Source: Pictodentalium vernedei
Taxonomy: Eukaryota > Mollusca > Scaphopoda > Dentaliida > Dentaliidae
Length of the DNA: 64,000 nucleotides
Reading direction: 5' to 3'
Assembly: GCA_031216915.1 (NCBI GenBank)
Contig: CM062296.1
Location: 66,122,148-66,186,147 of the forward strand
Part shown: positions 20,703-31,620 of the stretch, one piece after another
Position numbering within the stretch: the stretch's first letter is position 1
How the letters are laid out: each line of letters begins with the position of its first letter
Made by a program: the position numbers and the translations under genes
Notes under the pieces: model-generated
The model's input: the letters and a program-made list of their open reading frames with translations, nothing else
What the model was told of the DNA's origin: nothing
The model's database searches: none

Positions 20703-21246
20703 TTTATTACACACTGATCTATGAAATCCCCATCTCCAGCAACACTAAACCATGCGGATGATAAAAAGGCCGTCCCGTACATATGTGCGGAACGAAAATC
20801 GTTGACGGACTATTTTTATAAATAAGCGAAATTTCACTGGAATATTCTACAAATCGTGCACCACAATTACCATTTGAATAGCTACCGATAGCTTAAAATC
20901 GTCCCCTTCGTTCTAATGCGTTCTATGTGCCAATAGAAATAGTAATACGAAATAGAGTAATACGGGTTCCCCTCGCAAATTTGGCTAGCGATAAAATGTG
21001 TTCTTTTTGTTGATAGTAACTGTTGCCAAATGAATTGCTGAGTGTTCTTCTAATAATTGCTTTTATAGACGTGAAGGCGCGTAATAAATAAAGAACGACA
21101 CGCGTGTGTGAATGGGTTACTCGATATGGGACTTGTGCCATCCCGAATGGATAAAACTCGAGGCCTGCGGCCTCTGGTTCCATCCTCCTGAACTTGCACT
21201 CATGCGATACCGTTTAACCCATTCACACACGTGTGTCGTTTTGTGT
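20703..21246 (-). mobile_element. F-E composite repeat, copy 1
   Basis: Reverse orientation: E part (20703-21091, start TTATTACACACTGATC) then F hairpin (21092-21246, AACGACACGCGTGTG ... CACACACGTGTGTCGTT). Only the left half of the small E hairpin survives (ATCGTCCCCTTCGTTCTAAT). Confidence 0.8.
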
Positions 21247-21454
21247 ATTTTCCAACAGCTCGTATACAAAAATAGAGTTTTTGTCAACGGGTTGATTTCT
21301 ACTGCTTGCATGGAATTTTGGTATCATTATTCACTGCTATCATCATAATTTATTTCATAGTCACGCTAATGATCATTTTGCAATGTTTTTTACACAAATA
21401 TTTCACTTTCTGACAATAACTTTTTATCACATATATCCGTTTGTCACCACGATA

Positions 21455-21502
21455 TAGCCCCATCTGTTAATGTGGCGTTAAGCGCCAATAAATAAAAATC
21501 AT
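21455..21502 (+). mobile_element. SINE tail fragment (possible)
   Basis: TGGCGTTAAGCGCCAATAAA followed by TAAAAA resembles a SINE or LINE 3' tail. Too short to classify. Confidence 0.35.
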
Positions 21503-21586
21503 TGCAATTCGGTTGATCTCAGTAGCCGGATGTCGCCGAGTTGATGAGATAAATCTTGTTTGAGATAGAGAATATGACAACCCAGA

Positions 21587-21773
21587 TTAAACCTTTACCC
21601 AACGTTTAATATCAAAATGCATTATTTTAATATTTCAACGAAACCATATCACATGACCCCCTCATTAGAATATGCTCGATGAGGTTAAACCTTTTTAAAC
21701 ATATATTTTTTTCAACTGCTCAATTTGAAAATTTCGCGGGCGGATGCGGCCTATTCGTTAGTTAAACGGTTAA
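21587..21773 (-). mobile_element. TTAA MITE family B, rearranged centre
   Basis: Ends TTAAACCTTTACCCAACG and CGTTAGTTAAACGGTTAA. The arm GAAACCATATCACATGACCC is present but the hairpin's second half is largely lost. Confidence 0.75.
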
Positions 21774-21807
21774 CAGACAGTTTTAATAGTTTTTTTTTTT
21801 TTTTATA

Positions 21808-22320
21808 TTATTACACGCCTGTTCTATGTAATTCCCATCTACAGCAACATTAAACCATGCACAGAAAAAAGAAAATCTGTTCCGCACATATGTGCGGAAT
21901 GGAAATCGTTGATGGACTATTTTTAAATAGAAGCGAAAATTCATTGGAATTTTCTACAAATCGTGCAACGCAATTAGAGATTGTATCTCTAACGACGGCT
22001 AAAAATAGTCACACGGGTTCTCGTCGAAAATGTGTTTGGTGATAAAATGTGTTCTTTTTGTTGACAGTTCGCCCCCTGAGTTCCAATGTGTATTATGTGC
22101 CTCCTGAACACATTGGAACTCGGGGGGAAGCTGCGAAATGAATTGCTAAGTGTCCTTCTAATAACTGCTTGGAAATAATGAAGGCGTGTAATAAACACAG
22201 AACGACACACGCGTGTGAGTGTGTTAATCGATATGGCACTTGTGACATCGCAGAAGGATAAAACTCGAGGCCTGCGGCCTCTCGGTTTATCCTTCCACGC
22301 TGGCACTCATGCCATATCGA
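21808..22320 (-). mobile_element. F-E composite repeat, copy 2 (F truncated)
   Basis: TTATTACACGCCTGTTCTAT to ...TGGCACTCATGCCATATCGA, where it stops mid-hairpin. Contains GTTCCGCACATATGTGCGGA and a complete small E hairpin (22067-22125). Confidence 0.85.
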
Positions 22321-23333
22321 TCTTTAAAAAATGAATACAACGCCTGTAAATAAACCAAGAAGCACGTATGGCTGTTTGACCGGAAACAAGCCTCTCTGGG
22401 AGTATGTTTTTGTAAAGTTTTGACGAGTACTTTTCATCACGCCCTGGTTCACTGACCGACATTTTGTTTCTTTTGAGCCCCACGAACCTTGTGAATTCCG
22501 GCATCGTAGTGCCGCAATTGTGGTGCATTGTATTCCAGGATGTCACTTGCGATTTGACCCCTAACGTGGAATTGAACAGCAAACTCTGGTAAATACAAAA
22601 ATGGTGACAGTCCGAAAACACACTCGTACTTGGTCGCTGATTGTCAGCTTCGAGGACACTTGACACATTGGATGCAACTCCAGGTCGGTTAAATGGTCGC
22701 CGTTTCATTTTGTGTAGTAGAATACTGTACTGGCTGTATTCGTATCAATACAAGGAGAGTAGATATAGCATCTGCACATTTATAGAGTGGTTATGTTTAA
22801 TAATGAACGCAAAGCGTATTTTAGTGTACAGTATAATGCTTTAGAACCTTCTTATCGACTCGTTTGTTTAACGGAGCAACAGGTGTGAAGAAGCAGTTAC
22901 AAGTCCTGTTTCGACGACTGCAGAAATCTCACTGTATAGGTTAAATGCAGAAGGAACTGGGCCGTATCTTTTGGGCAGCTAACCTCAAGAAATATGATTG
23001 TAACTCCTCTTTCATAATGTTCAGAATGAGCAAGCGAAGTTTCTTACGGGGAGTGGTGAAGCGGAAGTGGAGCGCTACAGCGCACCGGTAATGAAACTCA
23101 TGGGCGCATGACCACGCCAGATTCCGTCTAAAGTTTGAAATGTCTCACCCATACATGTCAAAACAAACCTGTTCAGTGCAAGTAACAATCTCAAATGTAT
23201 TTGATATATAAATCCAAGTCTTGCTGTAAGGGGTTTCATCACAAAATTAGGAACACGCTCGACTTGTTTTACTCTCTCTCTCTATCGTTTTGCGAACGTT
23301 TGTTTTGTAATACTGTGCAGTCCAGTTAATCAC
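22321..23333. other. Unassigned; one 133-codon minus-strand frame
   Basis: The open frame 22708-22307 (minus) ends inside the truncated F hairpin and has no domain I recognise. Without a homologue or splice signals I do not call it a gene. The remainder to 23333 shows nothing identifiable. Confidence 0.4.
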
Positions 23334-23536
23334 TTAACCCGTTACCCAACACAGACGATGTCAAAATTTATTATTTTAAATATCATTTTTAAAAAAATTT
23401 CAAAACATTTCAACAAAACCATATCATGTGACCCGAGGGGGTCACATGATATGGTTTTGTTGACATTTTTTGAAAAATAATATTTTTTCAACTGCTGAAT
23501 TTGCATATGCGGCAGGTTCGTTTGGTAAAGGGTTAA
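23334..23536 (-). mobile_element. TTAA MITE family B, core palindrome missing
   Basis: TTAACCCGTTACCCAACACA left, TTCGTTTGGTAAAGGGTTAA right. The arms CAAAACCATATCATGTGACC pair across a tiny loop at about 23434-23441, but the GAGCTC palindrome core found in other copies is absent. Confidence 0.9.
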
Positions 23537-23730
23537 TTGAATAACCCTGTTAACTGAATATAATTTCCGATTTGCCATGCCTTCAGTGCGAATTTGACCT
23601 GTTAATTGCATGCATGTTAATATAAAGTAAAGTCCTGTTAAATGAATAAAATAAATGACAATCACTTAAGTCCCAACCTTTGTATACTAACTTGTCCTCA
23701 GCACATCTTATCCGGCATTTAATCTATTGT

Positions 23731-24060
23731 ATGGGAGCGTTATGGTCCATTGGTTACAGAATTGAACTTCAAAGCGAAAGGTTCACGGTTCGATCCCCGA
23801 AGGGATAACTGCATTGTGTCCTTCGGCAAGCCACTTCATCCCGATTACCCACGATGGGGAACGACGTCACTGTGTACTAAGGCGTACTGCACGCCGATGG
23901 TGCTTTCGTGGAGTTAGTACGTTGGGGAGTCTGAAAGTTACTCGCCGTTACTCGGTGGGTCTCTTTGGGTGCTCGGGCTTTCTCCATCCGCAAAAGTGTC
24001 CGACACGAGGTGACCATGGTTGTCGAAAATGTCGTTAAACCCTAATAAGTAAATAAATTT
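23731..24060 (+). mobile_element. SINE with good tRNA-like head
   Basis: GGGAGCGTTATGGTCCATTG with an A-box-like TGGTCCATTGGTTACAG and a canonical B box GGTTCGATCCC. Core and ATGTCGTTAAACCCTAATAA tail follow. The head differs from the GGGCGCGGTGGCTCAG type, so a second head class is present. Confidence 0.88.
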
Positions 24061-24182
24061 ATTGTATCTTGTTGGGCAGAGCCACGTGAGGTCTCCCAAA
24101 CAAGATAACAAAGAATAAATGCTTAGTTTGTCTCCACAATACAGGAGGTGACCAGACCCATGCCAATCTATTACTTCGATTG

Positions 24183-24350
24183 GCCCATTACCCAAGGCAG
24201 CGACCAAATCGACCAACGCTATTCACAAAAATCACCATTCAATTTCCATTTTTTTTTTATTTTTTGTCTCAAAAACATAGCTTATGACCTATCATTGGAA
24301 CGAGCTCTTTGAGCTCGTTCCAGTGAGGGGTCATACGCTATGTTGTTTGA
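24183..24350 (+). mobile_element. TTAA MITE family A, right end lost
   Basis: CCCATTACCCAAGGCAGCGA to CATACGCTATGTTGTTTGAT, covering the left arm and hairpin. The right third is replaced by the SINE that starts at about 24358. Confidence 0.8.
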
Positions 24351-24357
24351 TGCAAAC

Positions 24358-24872
24358 ACATATTCATTTACTTATTTATATATTTATTTGGGTTTAAGGA
24401 CACTTTCAACAGCCAGGGTCATCTTGTGTCACACAGTTTTACAGATGGGGGACGCCGGAGTACCCGGAGATAACTACCGAACAACGGCAAGCATCTGTCA
24501 GACTCCCCAACAAACTAACTCCACATAAGTTGAGCTAGCATTGGTTGAAGACAAGTGAACCATCGACTGCAGTACGCCTTAGGACACAATGCCACCGTGC
24601 CCCTACATGGGCAATTGGGACTAAGTGTCTTGGCGAAGGACACAGCGCCGTTGTCGCATGTGGGATTCGAACCGATGACCTCCCGGAATGCAGGCTGCAT
24701 TTCCACCTACTGTTGGCGCGCATTACGTTTTACTACACAGCGACAGTTTGTCTCCACGCGGGCAGTCGGTATTAAATGCCTTGCCCGAGGACACAACGCA
24801 GTTATCCCTGGCGTGGATCAAACCTTTCGGTTTGAAGTCCAATACAGTAACCACTGAGCCACCGCGCTCCCC
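24358..24872 (-). mobile_element. SINE with two tRNA-like heads (dimeric)
   Basis: Reverse orientation. After the normal body and first head (GGGATTCGAACCGATGACCT at about 24662), a second head-like module follows (GAGGACACAACGC, GATCAAACCTTTCGGTTTGA, then CCACTGAGCCACCGCGC at about 24853). So two pol-III-type heads are joined to one body. The two heads match the two head classes seen singly elsewhere. Confidence 0.75.
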
Positions 24873-24970
24873 GCAAAATGAAATAAAAAATATATAATAT
24901 CGAATAAGGGGAGATAATTTTGAATCGAATGTCGTCTCCAATCTCAGGACTCTTCGAGTCGTAAATACCC

Positions 24971-25519
24971 AGAACGACACATGCGTGTGAATTGGTTAAA
25001 CGATATGGCACGAGTGCCAGCGCGGAAGGACAGAATGAGAGGCTAGAGGCCTCGAGTTTTATCCTTCCGCGATGGCACAAGAGACATATCGATTAACCCA
25101 TTCACACGCGTGTGCCGTTCTGTGTTTATTACACGCCTTCGAGTTTATAAAAACAATTATTACACGGACACTCAGCGATTCATTTGACAACTATCAACAA
25201 AAGGAACACATTTTATCACCAACCAAATCTGTGAGGGGAATCCGTGTCACTTTTTCGTTCCCTGAGTTCCAATGTGTTCTATGTGCCTACTGGCACATAG
25301 AATACATTGGAACTCAGGGGACGATTTTCAGCTATCACTAGCGATTCGAATTGTAATTGCGCGGGACAGTTTGTAGAAAATTCCAGTGAAATCTCGCTTC
25401 TATTTAAAAATAGACCGTCACCGATTTCCGTTCCGAAGATATGTGCGGAAAAGATTTTTATTTTCCGCACGGTTTAGTATTGCTGTAGATTGGGATTACA
25501 TAGAACCGGTGTGTAATAA
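24971..25519 (+). mobile_element. F-E composite repeat, copy 3 (most complete)
   Basis: F hairpin 24971-25119 (AGAACGACACATGCGTGTGA ... CACGCGTGTGCCGTTCTGTG) joined to E, which starts TTATTACACGCCTTC at about 25117 and ends CCGGTGTGTAATAA. E thus has TTATTACAC(G/A)CC terminal inverted repeats and a small internal hairpin (25258-25325). Confidence 0.88.
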
Positions 25520-25543
25520 ATAGTTACTGAAGACTTTCAATTG

Positions 25544-25576
25544 CAAGTGTTGCCTTTCGTGTTTGGTAAATGGTTA
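25544..25576 (+). mobile_element. TTAA MITE family A, right-end fragment
   Basis: GCAAGTGTTGCCTTTCGTGT then TTGGTAAATGGTTAA. Only the terminal 30 bases or so are recognisable. Confidence 0.6.
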
Positions 25577-26392
25577 AATGATGAATTCTCACTGGCAAAC
25601 TGGTTATTCAATTAACATGTTTCTATGGTATAGAGGTATAATTTCTGATATTGGTATTGATAATGTTGCCTGTTTACCAATCAAGTTTTCATTAATGAAA
25701 TAAAATAGGGTAATGAAGAAAAAGTCGATAATAACATTATAGTTTTTTTTCAGTCGTTCTTGATGTATTGATTCTCCGGCCTACACATTTGCATTGAAAG
25801 AAATAAAAAAAAAAAAAAAAATCACTTCAAGACTGACGTTAACCCGTTAACTTGCACGATCAGAATATGTGGTTGCTCAAAAAAAATGGTGAACAATATT
25901 CAACTGTTATCTCATAAACATATCTTATTATCCCATATTGCGAAGAGTGCAATAAGCTCTCTTCTAACGAGTAGTCATAAGTCATATTTGTGAGGTGGAA
26001 ATTCTAACAACATGAGTGGCTAATAGTTTTGGATGATTATGACAGTTACCTCGAGCAAATGATTACTTTACAGAAAAGATAGTGTTGTCTTAGCGCTCTG
26101 CAAATCACTTGTTATCTTACACAATAAATTACTTAATTATCAAACATACCCTTGCGGCTTGCGAGTGCCACATGAAGCATGAGTGCCCGAGTGCAGAGGA
26201 ACAAATTACATTGCAACAAAAGTACTTATAATATGGATCGCAGGATTCCCATGCTCCACTCTATAATCTGTATTGAAACAATGTGTCTTGTGAGGGAGGC
26301 AAGTATGCTGATAAGCTGATTGAACGAACATACAACAGGCAAATATTATTTTACTGCTGAAGCCTGATTCTGCCGATAGAAGAGATATACAC
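25577..26392. other. No recognisable gene or repeat
   Basis: AT-rich. A poly-A run lies at about 25801-25821. No protein-like frame. Confidence 0.4.
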
Positions 26393-27060
26393 AGAACGAC
26401 ACACGCGTGTGAATGGGTTAATCGATATGGCACGAGTGCCAGCGCGGAAGGATAAAACGAGAGGCCACAGACCTCCAATTTTATTCTTCTGCGATGGCAG
26501 AAGTGCCATATCGATTAACCCATTAACACGCGTGTGTCGTTCTGTGTTTATTACACGCCTTCACGTCTATAAAAACAATTATTAGAAGGACACTCAGCAA
26601 TTCATTGAACAACTATCAACAAAAAGAACACATTTTATCGCCAAAAAAACTTGCGAGGGGAACCTGTGTTACTACACTCTAAAATCGGCTGGGTTAAAAA
26701 TCAACCCAAAACAACTGGGTTGAGTGAACATGAACCCTATTGGGTTCATATTCACTCAACCCAGTTGATTTGGATTAATTTTTAACCCAACCTATTTTAG
26801 AGTGTATTTCGTCCCCTGAGTTGCCTACTGTCACATAAAACACATTGGAACTCAGGGGACGATTTCCGGCTATCCTTAGCAATTCAAATTGTAATTGTGT
26901 TGGAGGATTTGTAGAAAGTTCCAGTGAAATTTCGCTTCTATTTAAAAAAAGGTCTGTCAACGATGTCCGTTCCGCACATATATGCGGAACATATTTTCAT
27001 TTTCCACATGGTTAAGTGTTTCTGTAGATGTCGATAACAAAAAAACAGGCGTGTAATTAT
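26393..27060 (+). mobile_element. F-E composite repeat, copy 4, with nested MITE G
   Basis: F hairpin 26393-26552, E 26550-27060 (ends AAACAGGCGTGTAATTAT). E is interrupted by a 132-bp TA-type MITE (26674-26805) absent from copy 3 at the same place. Confidence 0.88.
26674..26805. mobile_element. MITE G (ACACTCTAAAA ends), nested
   Basis: ACACTCTAAAATCGGCTGGG to CCTATTTTAGAGTGT, almost fully palindromic, with AACCCAA/TTGGGTT blocks. TA lies at both edges, consistent with Tc1/mariner-type insertion. Confidence 0.85.
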
Positions 27061-27106
27061 AGTTTCTATTGCCTGTCGTTGAAAAAAAGGCATCAGTTAT
27101 CCGATT

Positions 27107-27212
27107 CGATAATGTACAAATCAGCAAGATGATTTGATGACAGTCCAGAATCCAAACATCGAGCTTGTCATCGAATCAAATCTTGGACGCTTCGCATGAC
27201 CCTATGTTGTAT
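27107..27212. repeat. GAAGCTTCGCA-type repeat fragment
   Basis: GATTCGATAATG ... GAATCAAATC ... ACGCTTCGCATGACCCTA. Weak similarity to 12418-12506 and 13372-13460. Confidence 0.35.
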
Positions 27213-27229
27213 GTGACTTGTGTAGGTTA

Positions 27230-27560
27230 TAGGGCTGCACGATATATCGATAAACCGATACATACCGGTATTCGAAATCGTATCGATTGAATAACGGTGT
27301 AATTGCAAAAAATATCGATTTATCGTCATTATTAAATAATTTTATTTATCCAAGGATTAATTTTTAAGATGGCCATTTGCCTCACCGGCCGAATCCACCC
27401 GGGTAATATATAAATTGAGCTGTTGAAAAAATAATTATTTTTCCAAAAATTCAACAATGTAATGGTTCGTCCCGATTACGGTACGCATGTTCAGATATCT
27501 CAACAGTATTTCGATATAACGGTATACCGCTGTATTTTTTTCAGTACCGATACCTGTATT
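27230..27560. mobile_element. hAT-like MITE of a second type, partial
   Basis: TAGGGCTGCACGATATATCG left end with ACCGATACATACCGGT. The right end is unclear (near CAGTACCGATACCTG). A piece of family B (CGAATCCACCCGGGTAATAT, about 27389-27453) is embedded. Confidence 0.55.
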
Positions 27561-28054
27561 CCATTTCAAATACCATGCAGCCCAAGTTGGTTACATAAGT
27601 ATTTTGGGTTAAATGTGTAACGTTACAATACATAAAAAGAATGAACATGTTTCCAATTGACCATTTAGTAAAACAAACAGAACTCAAGCGAGTAAACTCT
27701 CTAACAAGAAATCGAACGATTAAATATTGCAATTGCAAGCAAGCTCGACGCTCGTTTATTTTGTTATTTTAGATGTTGGATATTTATTCTCACAACTATT
27801 GTATTTGGTTCATATATGACATATACACAGAGAAACAAAAATCGTCAGAAACGAAAATATTTCCATCACGTGTCATCATTTTCTTATCGGAAAAAAATTA
27901 TCACTTTTGACAATAAATTGATGCAAAGGCTTTCTCTCCTGGGACACCAAATATGATTAATCTGTAATGATATGCATCAGCTACAAATATATTCGAATAT
28001 GTCCATGGCTATTCATATATCGGCGGTGTCGCGAAAGATGCTTTGTGTGTCTTT
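27561..28054. other. No recognisable gene or repeat
   Basis: AT-rich DNA between repeats; nothing supportable. Confidence 0.4.
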
Positions 28055-28210
28055 TCATTCGTTTGATGGGGATTAACGATACTTTCAGATCCCAGTGTAA
28101 TATGGTGTCAGACGTTTTACAGAAGGACGGAGTCTCAGTGCCCGGGGTGTGGGGTGGGGGTGGGGGTGGGGGTCACAGAGCAGTGTTGAACACTGTCTGA
28201 CTCCCCAACT
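28055..28210 (-). mobile_element. SINE fragment
   Basis: GGGGATTAACGATACTTTCA, TTTTACAGAAGGACGGAG and CTGTCTGACTCCCCAACTTA match the reverse-oriented SINE body. A GGGGTG simple repeat is inserted. The head is missing. Confidence 0.65.
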
Positions 28211-28217
28211 TACTAAA

Positions 28218-28288
28218 CTAATTGGGTTCATATTCACTTAACACATTTGAAATGAGTTAATTTTTAATCCAACTGATTTGAGAGTGCA
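28218..28288 (-). mobile_element. MITE G, half copy
   Basis: AATTGGGTTCATATTCACTT to TTTTTAATCCAACTGATTTG then AGAGTG. Only one half of the palindrome. Confidence 0.7.
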
Positions 28289-28737
28289 CACATACATATT
28301 GGCACCTGCCATCCCACTTAAAATTACACAAAAATCAATAAAATTATGTCCCTGTAGATCAGTCTTTCAACCTTTCTCCCAGCGAGCCGAACTATGGTCG
28401 TTCCAGTCTGTTCGAAGTTTGTATCCCTCCACCTTTATTGAGCTCTCACCATCTCTGTATGACAGTAACCTGCACACATGTGAACCAAGTTATCGACCGA
28501 TTACAACCGTCACACACAACGTCTGTCTCCTTAAAATTTACGGACCAGGGGAGGCAACCCACAAATCGAAACAAAGCCCTCAGGATGTCACTCGATGTGT
28601 CTGTTTTGATAAAAAATCATAGGTAACCACAGAATACCCAATCATTGTATATTTAAGTCATTGAGGCAATTCAGTGTCGCCGAATATATGCGGGGTAATG
28701 TTCTCTGAAGACAAAAACAGTCTACTATAAGTTATGC

Positions 28738-30568
28738 GGCTTTCAGTGGGCAGATATTATGAGTTACAGGACGTTCGGGTGGCGGATACGGTATCATATG
28801 AGGCGAGGTGAAAACAATATTAGACGAGGCGGTACGCCGAGTCCAATATTGTTTTTGCCGAGCCTCATATGACACCGTATCCGCCACCTGAACGTCCTGT
28901 AACGTATTTATTATGCCAGCGAAAATAAAATAACAATCAAATTTGAACGCCGGCACATTTTCAAAACTGGTGCAAAACGCTCTGTAAGTTGTAACAAACG
29001 TGCACAGTTGTCTCCCTGTATGTGTATAATTTCCTTGACAACCGAGTCAACAATAACGCTTTTCTTCGCAAATCAAAACTTTGTCTTGAGAGTGTTGAAT
29101 GCCCCGAAACATCCGATTTTATACAATTCGATCAAAATAAATGTATCTCACATTTTTTCCCATTGACTTTCATTCATTTTCCTACAATTTCATCATTGTG
29201 CAATCTTATAATTATTAAATGAAATTAAATCCATTTTCGAAGCGACGTTATCTATTTACCACAACAGAGACTACAGAATGAGCTCAACGAGAAAAAATGA
29301 AATTAATCTATTCCCGGGATAAGACAATTTTTTAAGGTGAAGTGATATAAGGTGAATTGAGATCAATATTAGGCGAGGTGTGATATAAGGTGAAGTGAGA
29401 TCAATATTAGGCGAGGCCGAAGGCCGAGCCTAATATTGATCACGCTGAGCCTTATATCACACCTTATTATGCCAGCTAATGAAATTCGCCAATCACAGCC
29501 CCCGAATAGTGGGACGATACTGAGCCGTATTGGGTCACCTGCAGCCCGAGGTGACCTAATACGAAACTCGTATTAGGTCAGTACCGCCATTTTGTTTCGA
29601 CGTGGAAATTCCTCACCTCGCGGTGCTTTTATATCCATATTGAAGAAATTGCAGTACAATCAAACGTCCCTCCGTGTCTATATGTCTCATTTTCTCTCGT
29701 TTTATAATAAATTTATTGTGAAATTTATTTTCTAAATGTAAATTTAATTATTTGAAGAGAGAAATACTACTGTATTCGATCTACCGATAACGGATAAGTC
29801 GGCCTGGCCCAAACTTGACATAGGGTCTAAGCTTATTGAGGCTAACACACGACAGTTTGGGTGCGGTGTTCGCCTCGATATTTTAAAAGCTTTAGAAAAA
29901 ATATATAACCCATAAATGCGTTGTTAGAAAGTTGAAAAATATATATAGTGTGAATAAATAAACTGAGAAAAAAATTGTCTTATCCCGGGAATAGATTAAT
30001 TTCATTTTTTCTCGTTGAGCTCATTCTGTAGTCTCTGTTGTGGTAAATGGATAACGTCGCTTCGAAAATGGATTTAATTTCATTGAATAATTATAAGATT
30101 GCACAATGATGAAATTGTAGGAAAATGAATGAAAGTCAATGGGAAAAAATGCGAGCTACATTTATTTTGTTCGAATTCTATAAAAACGGACGTTTCGGAC
30201 ATTTTCTGCACACTCAAGACAAAGTGACAGTACGAACAAAAGCGTTTATCGCTGTTGTCTGTGTTGTCAAGGAAATTATGCACAAACAGGGAGACAACTG
30301 TGCACGTTTGTTACAACTTACATAGCGTTTTGCACCAGTTTTGAAAATGTGCCGGCGTTCAAATTTGATTGTTATTTTGTTTTCGCTGGCATAATAAATA
30401 CGTTACAGGACGTTCAGGTGGCGGATACGGTGTCATATGAGGCTCGGCAAAAACAATATTGGACTCGGCGTACCGCCTCGTCCAATATTGTTTTCACCTC
30501 GCCTCATATGATACCGTATCCGCCACCTGAACGTCCTGTAAATTATAATATCCGCCCACTGAAAGCCC
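28738..30568. mobile_element. Long-TIR palindromic element of about 1.83 kb
   Basis: Left arm 28738-29326 and right arm 29976-30568 are inverted copies about 590-600 bp long (for example ATAGATTAATTTCATTTTTT / AAAAAATGAAATTAATCTAT). They surround a 0.65-kb centre. The outer ends are GGCTTTCAGTGGGC. Each arm begins with its own hairpin (28778-28898 and 30405-30541; CATATGAGGC...GCCTCATATG). The centre has a third, related hairpin at 29380-29465. No transposase is visible, so it is non-autonomous. The superfamily is undetermined. Confidence 0.85.
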
Positions 30569-30569
30569 C

Positions 30570-31202
30570 CTAACGTATTTATTATGCCAGTCCTTTGAAA
30601 GAGACGCAACCATAAGTGTACCCACATTCCTAGCGCAAATGTCCTGTTATCTTTATCAGGGAATTTCCCGGTTTCACGTCACGTGAAAGTCAAGCTAGTA
30701 GCAGGCGCTGAGACAGCGGAGTTTTCTTCTCAATAAACAGGAATTTATATTAACAATTCACAACTTTAATTCAATGTTAAGTACTGGAAAAATAAAACAA
30801 CTGGAGCAAATGGATAAACAATTATTTCAAGAAGGTAAGTGGGAACAGTGTCATTCATTATTTGTTGTTAATGGTGATATTAATGTTTCCGACTCGGCAG
30901 TTCTATACATGTCGTATTAGTGGTTTATTTATTGTATTTATTTACATTTGTTTATTAAAATTTCTCAAAGACTGGAGGAAACGTATTATAGTTGTACGTT
31001 GCTCAACAGGCACACACGCGAAATTATTTGTTGTTCGTTAAACATGCGAAATTAGGAAATACGAGCGTTGGATGTCAAAAACAAAATGTCGGAATTGACC
31101 GTACATAAGCTCTATGTAGGGTCAGCTCGATGATACACAGTCTCATATACGGTCACTAGATATTGAAGCTGATTGGTCAATAACAATTACTGGCATAATA
31201 AA
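30570..31202. repeat. Segment bounded by TTATTATGCCAG / CTGGCATAATAA
   Basis: TAACGTATTTATTATGCCAG at 30573-30592 and ACTGGCATAATAAACG at 31183-31198 face each other. The same motif pair occurs at 28899-28918 and 30389-30408 within the preceding element. This looks like a second element of a related family. Confidence 0.45.
30774..30834 (+). CDS. Candidate first coding exon with splice donor
   Basis: ATG at 30774 opens a frame of 20 codons beginning MLSTGKIKQLEQMDKQLF, ending directly before GTAAGT at 30835, a consensus eukaryotic splice donor. The upstream 150 bases are less repetitive and include CACGTCACGTGAAAG. I cannot find the next exon and recognise no family. It sits inside the TTATTATGCCAG-bounded segment, so it could be a transposon exon, a host exon or chance. 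Confidence 0.25.
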
Positions 31203-31620
31203 CGTTGACGCCAGTTGACATCCACCCACCTATTTCTTGACAATGCACCGCTTTTACAATCGTAGTACTCTTGAGGACATCCGCGAGCTGATCTTGATGA
31301 AACAAATTATTGAATATATGAACATGAAGACTAAGGAACATGTTTTTTGATTATGAGGAGGTCTCTTTCTCGAACAGATCGGGAAATGATGGCGACCCAT
31401 TTTCAGCGACAGATCTATATTTTAAAAGTAAACTAGGGCGATATCAAGAATGAATCAAGAAAAACATGGGAATGTAGCATCTACCGTGCACGGTGTTCGA
31501 GGTTTCTTTTTTGAAAGTGGAAGTACACGAAAACGGGCAGTATGGGTACAAACCTTTGACTAAACTTGACTTCATATTAATGCTGCGGTTACCATTAGGC
31601 ATTGTGCAGAAATTTGCGAC
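31203..31620. other. No recognisable gene
   Basis: Short frames only (one reading from an ATG at about 31243); no domain recognised. Confidence 0.4.

Noticed and set aside
22307-22708. 133-codon minus-strand frame as a host gene
   Set aside because: Ends inside a truncated repeat hairpin, no recognised domain, no splice signals identified.
28278-28622. 114-codon plus-strand frame as a gene
   Set aside because: Begins at the edge of a MITE G half copy; no domain recognised and composition is unremarkable.
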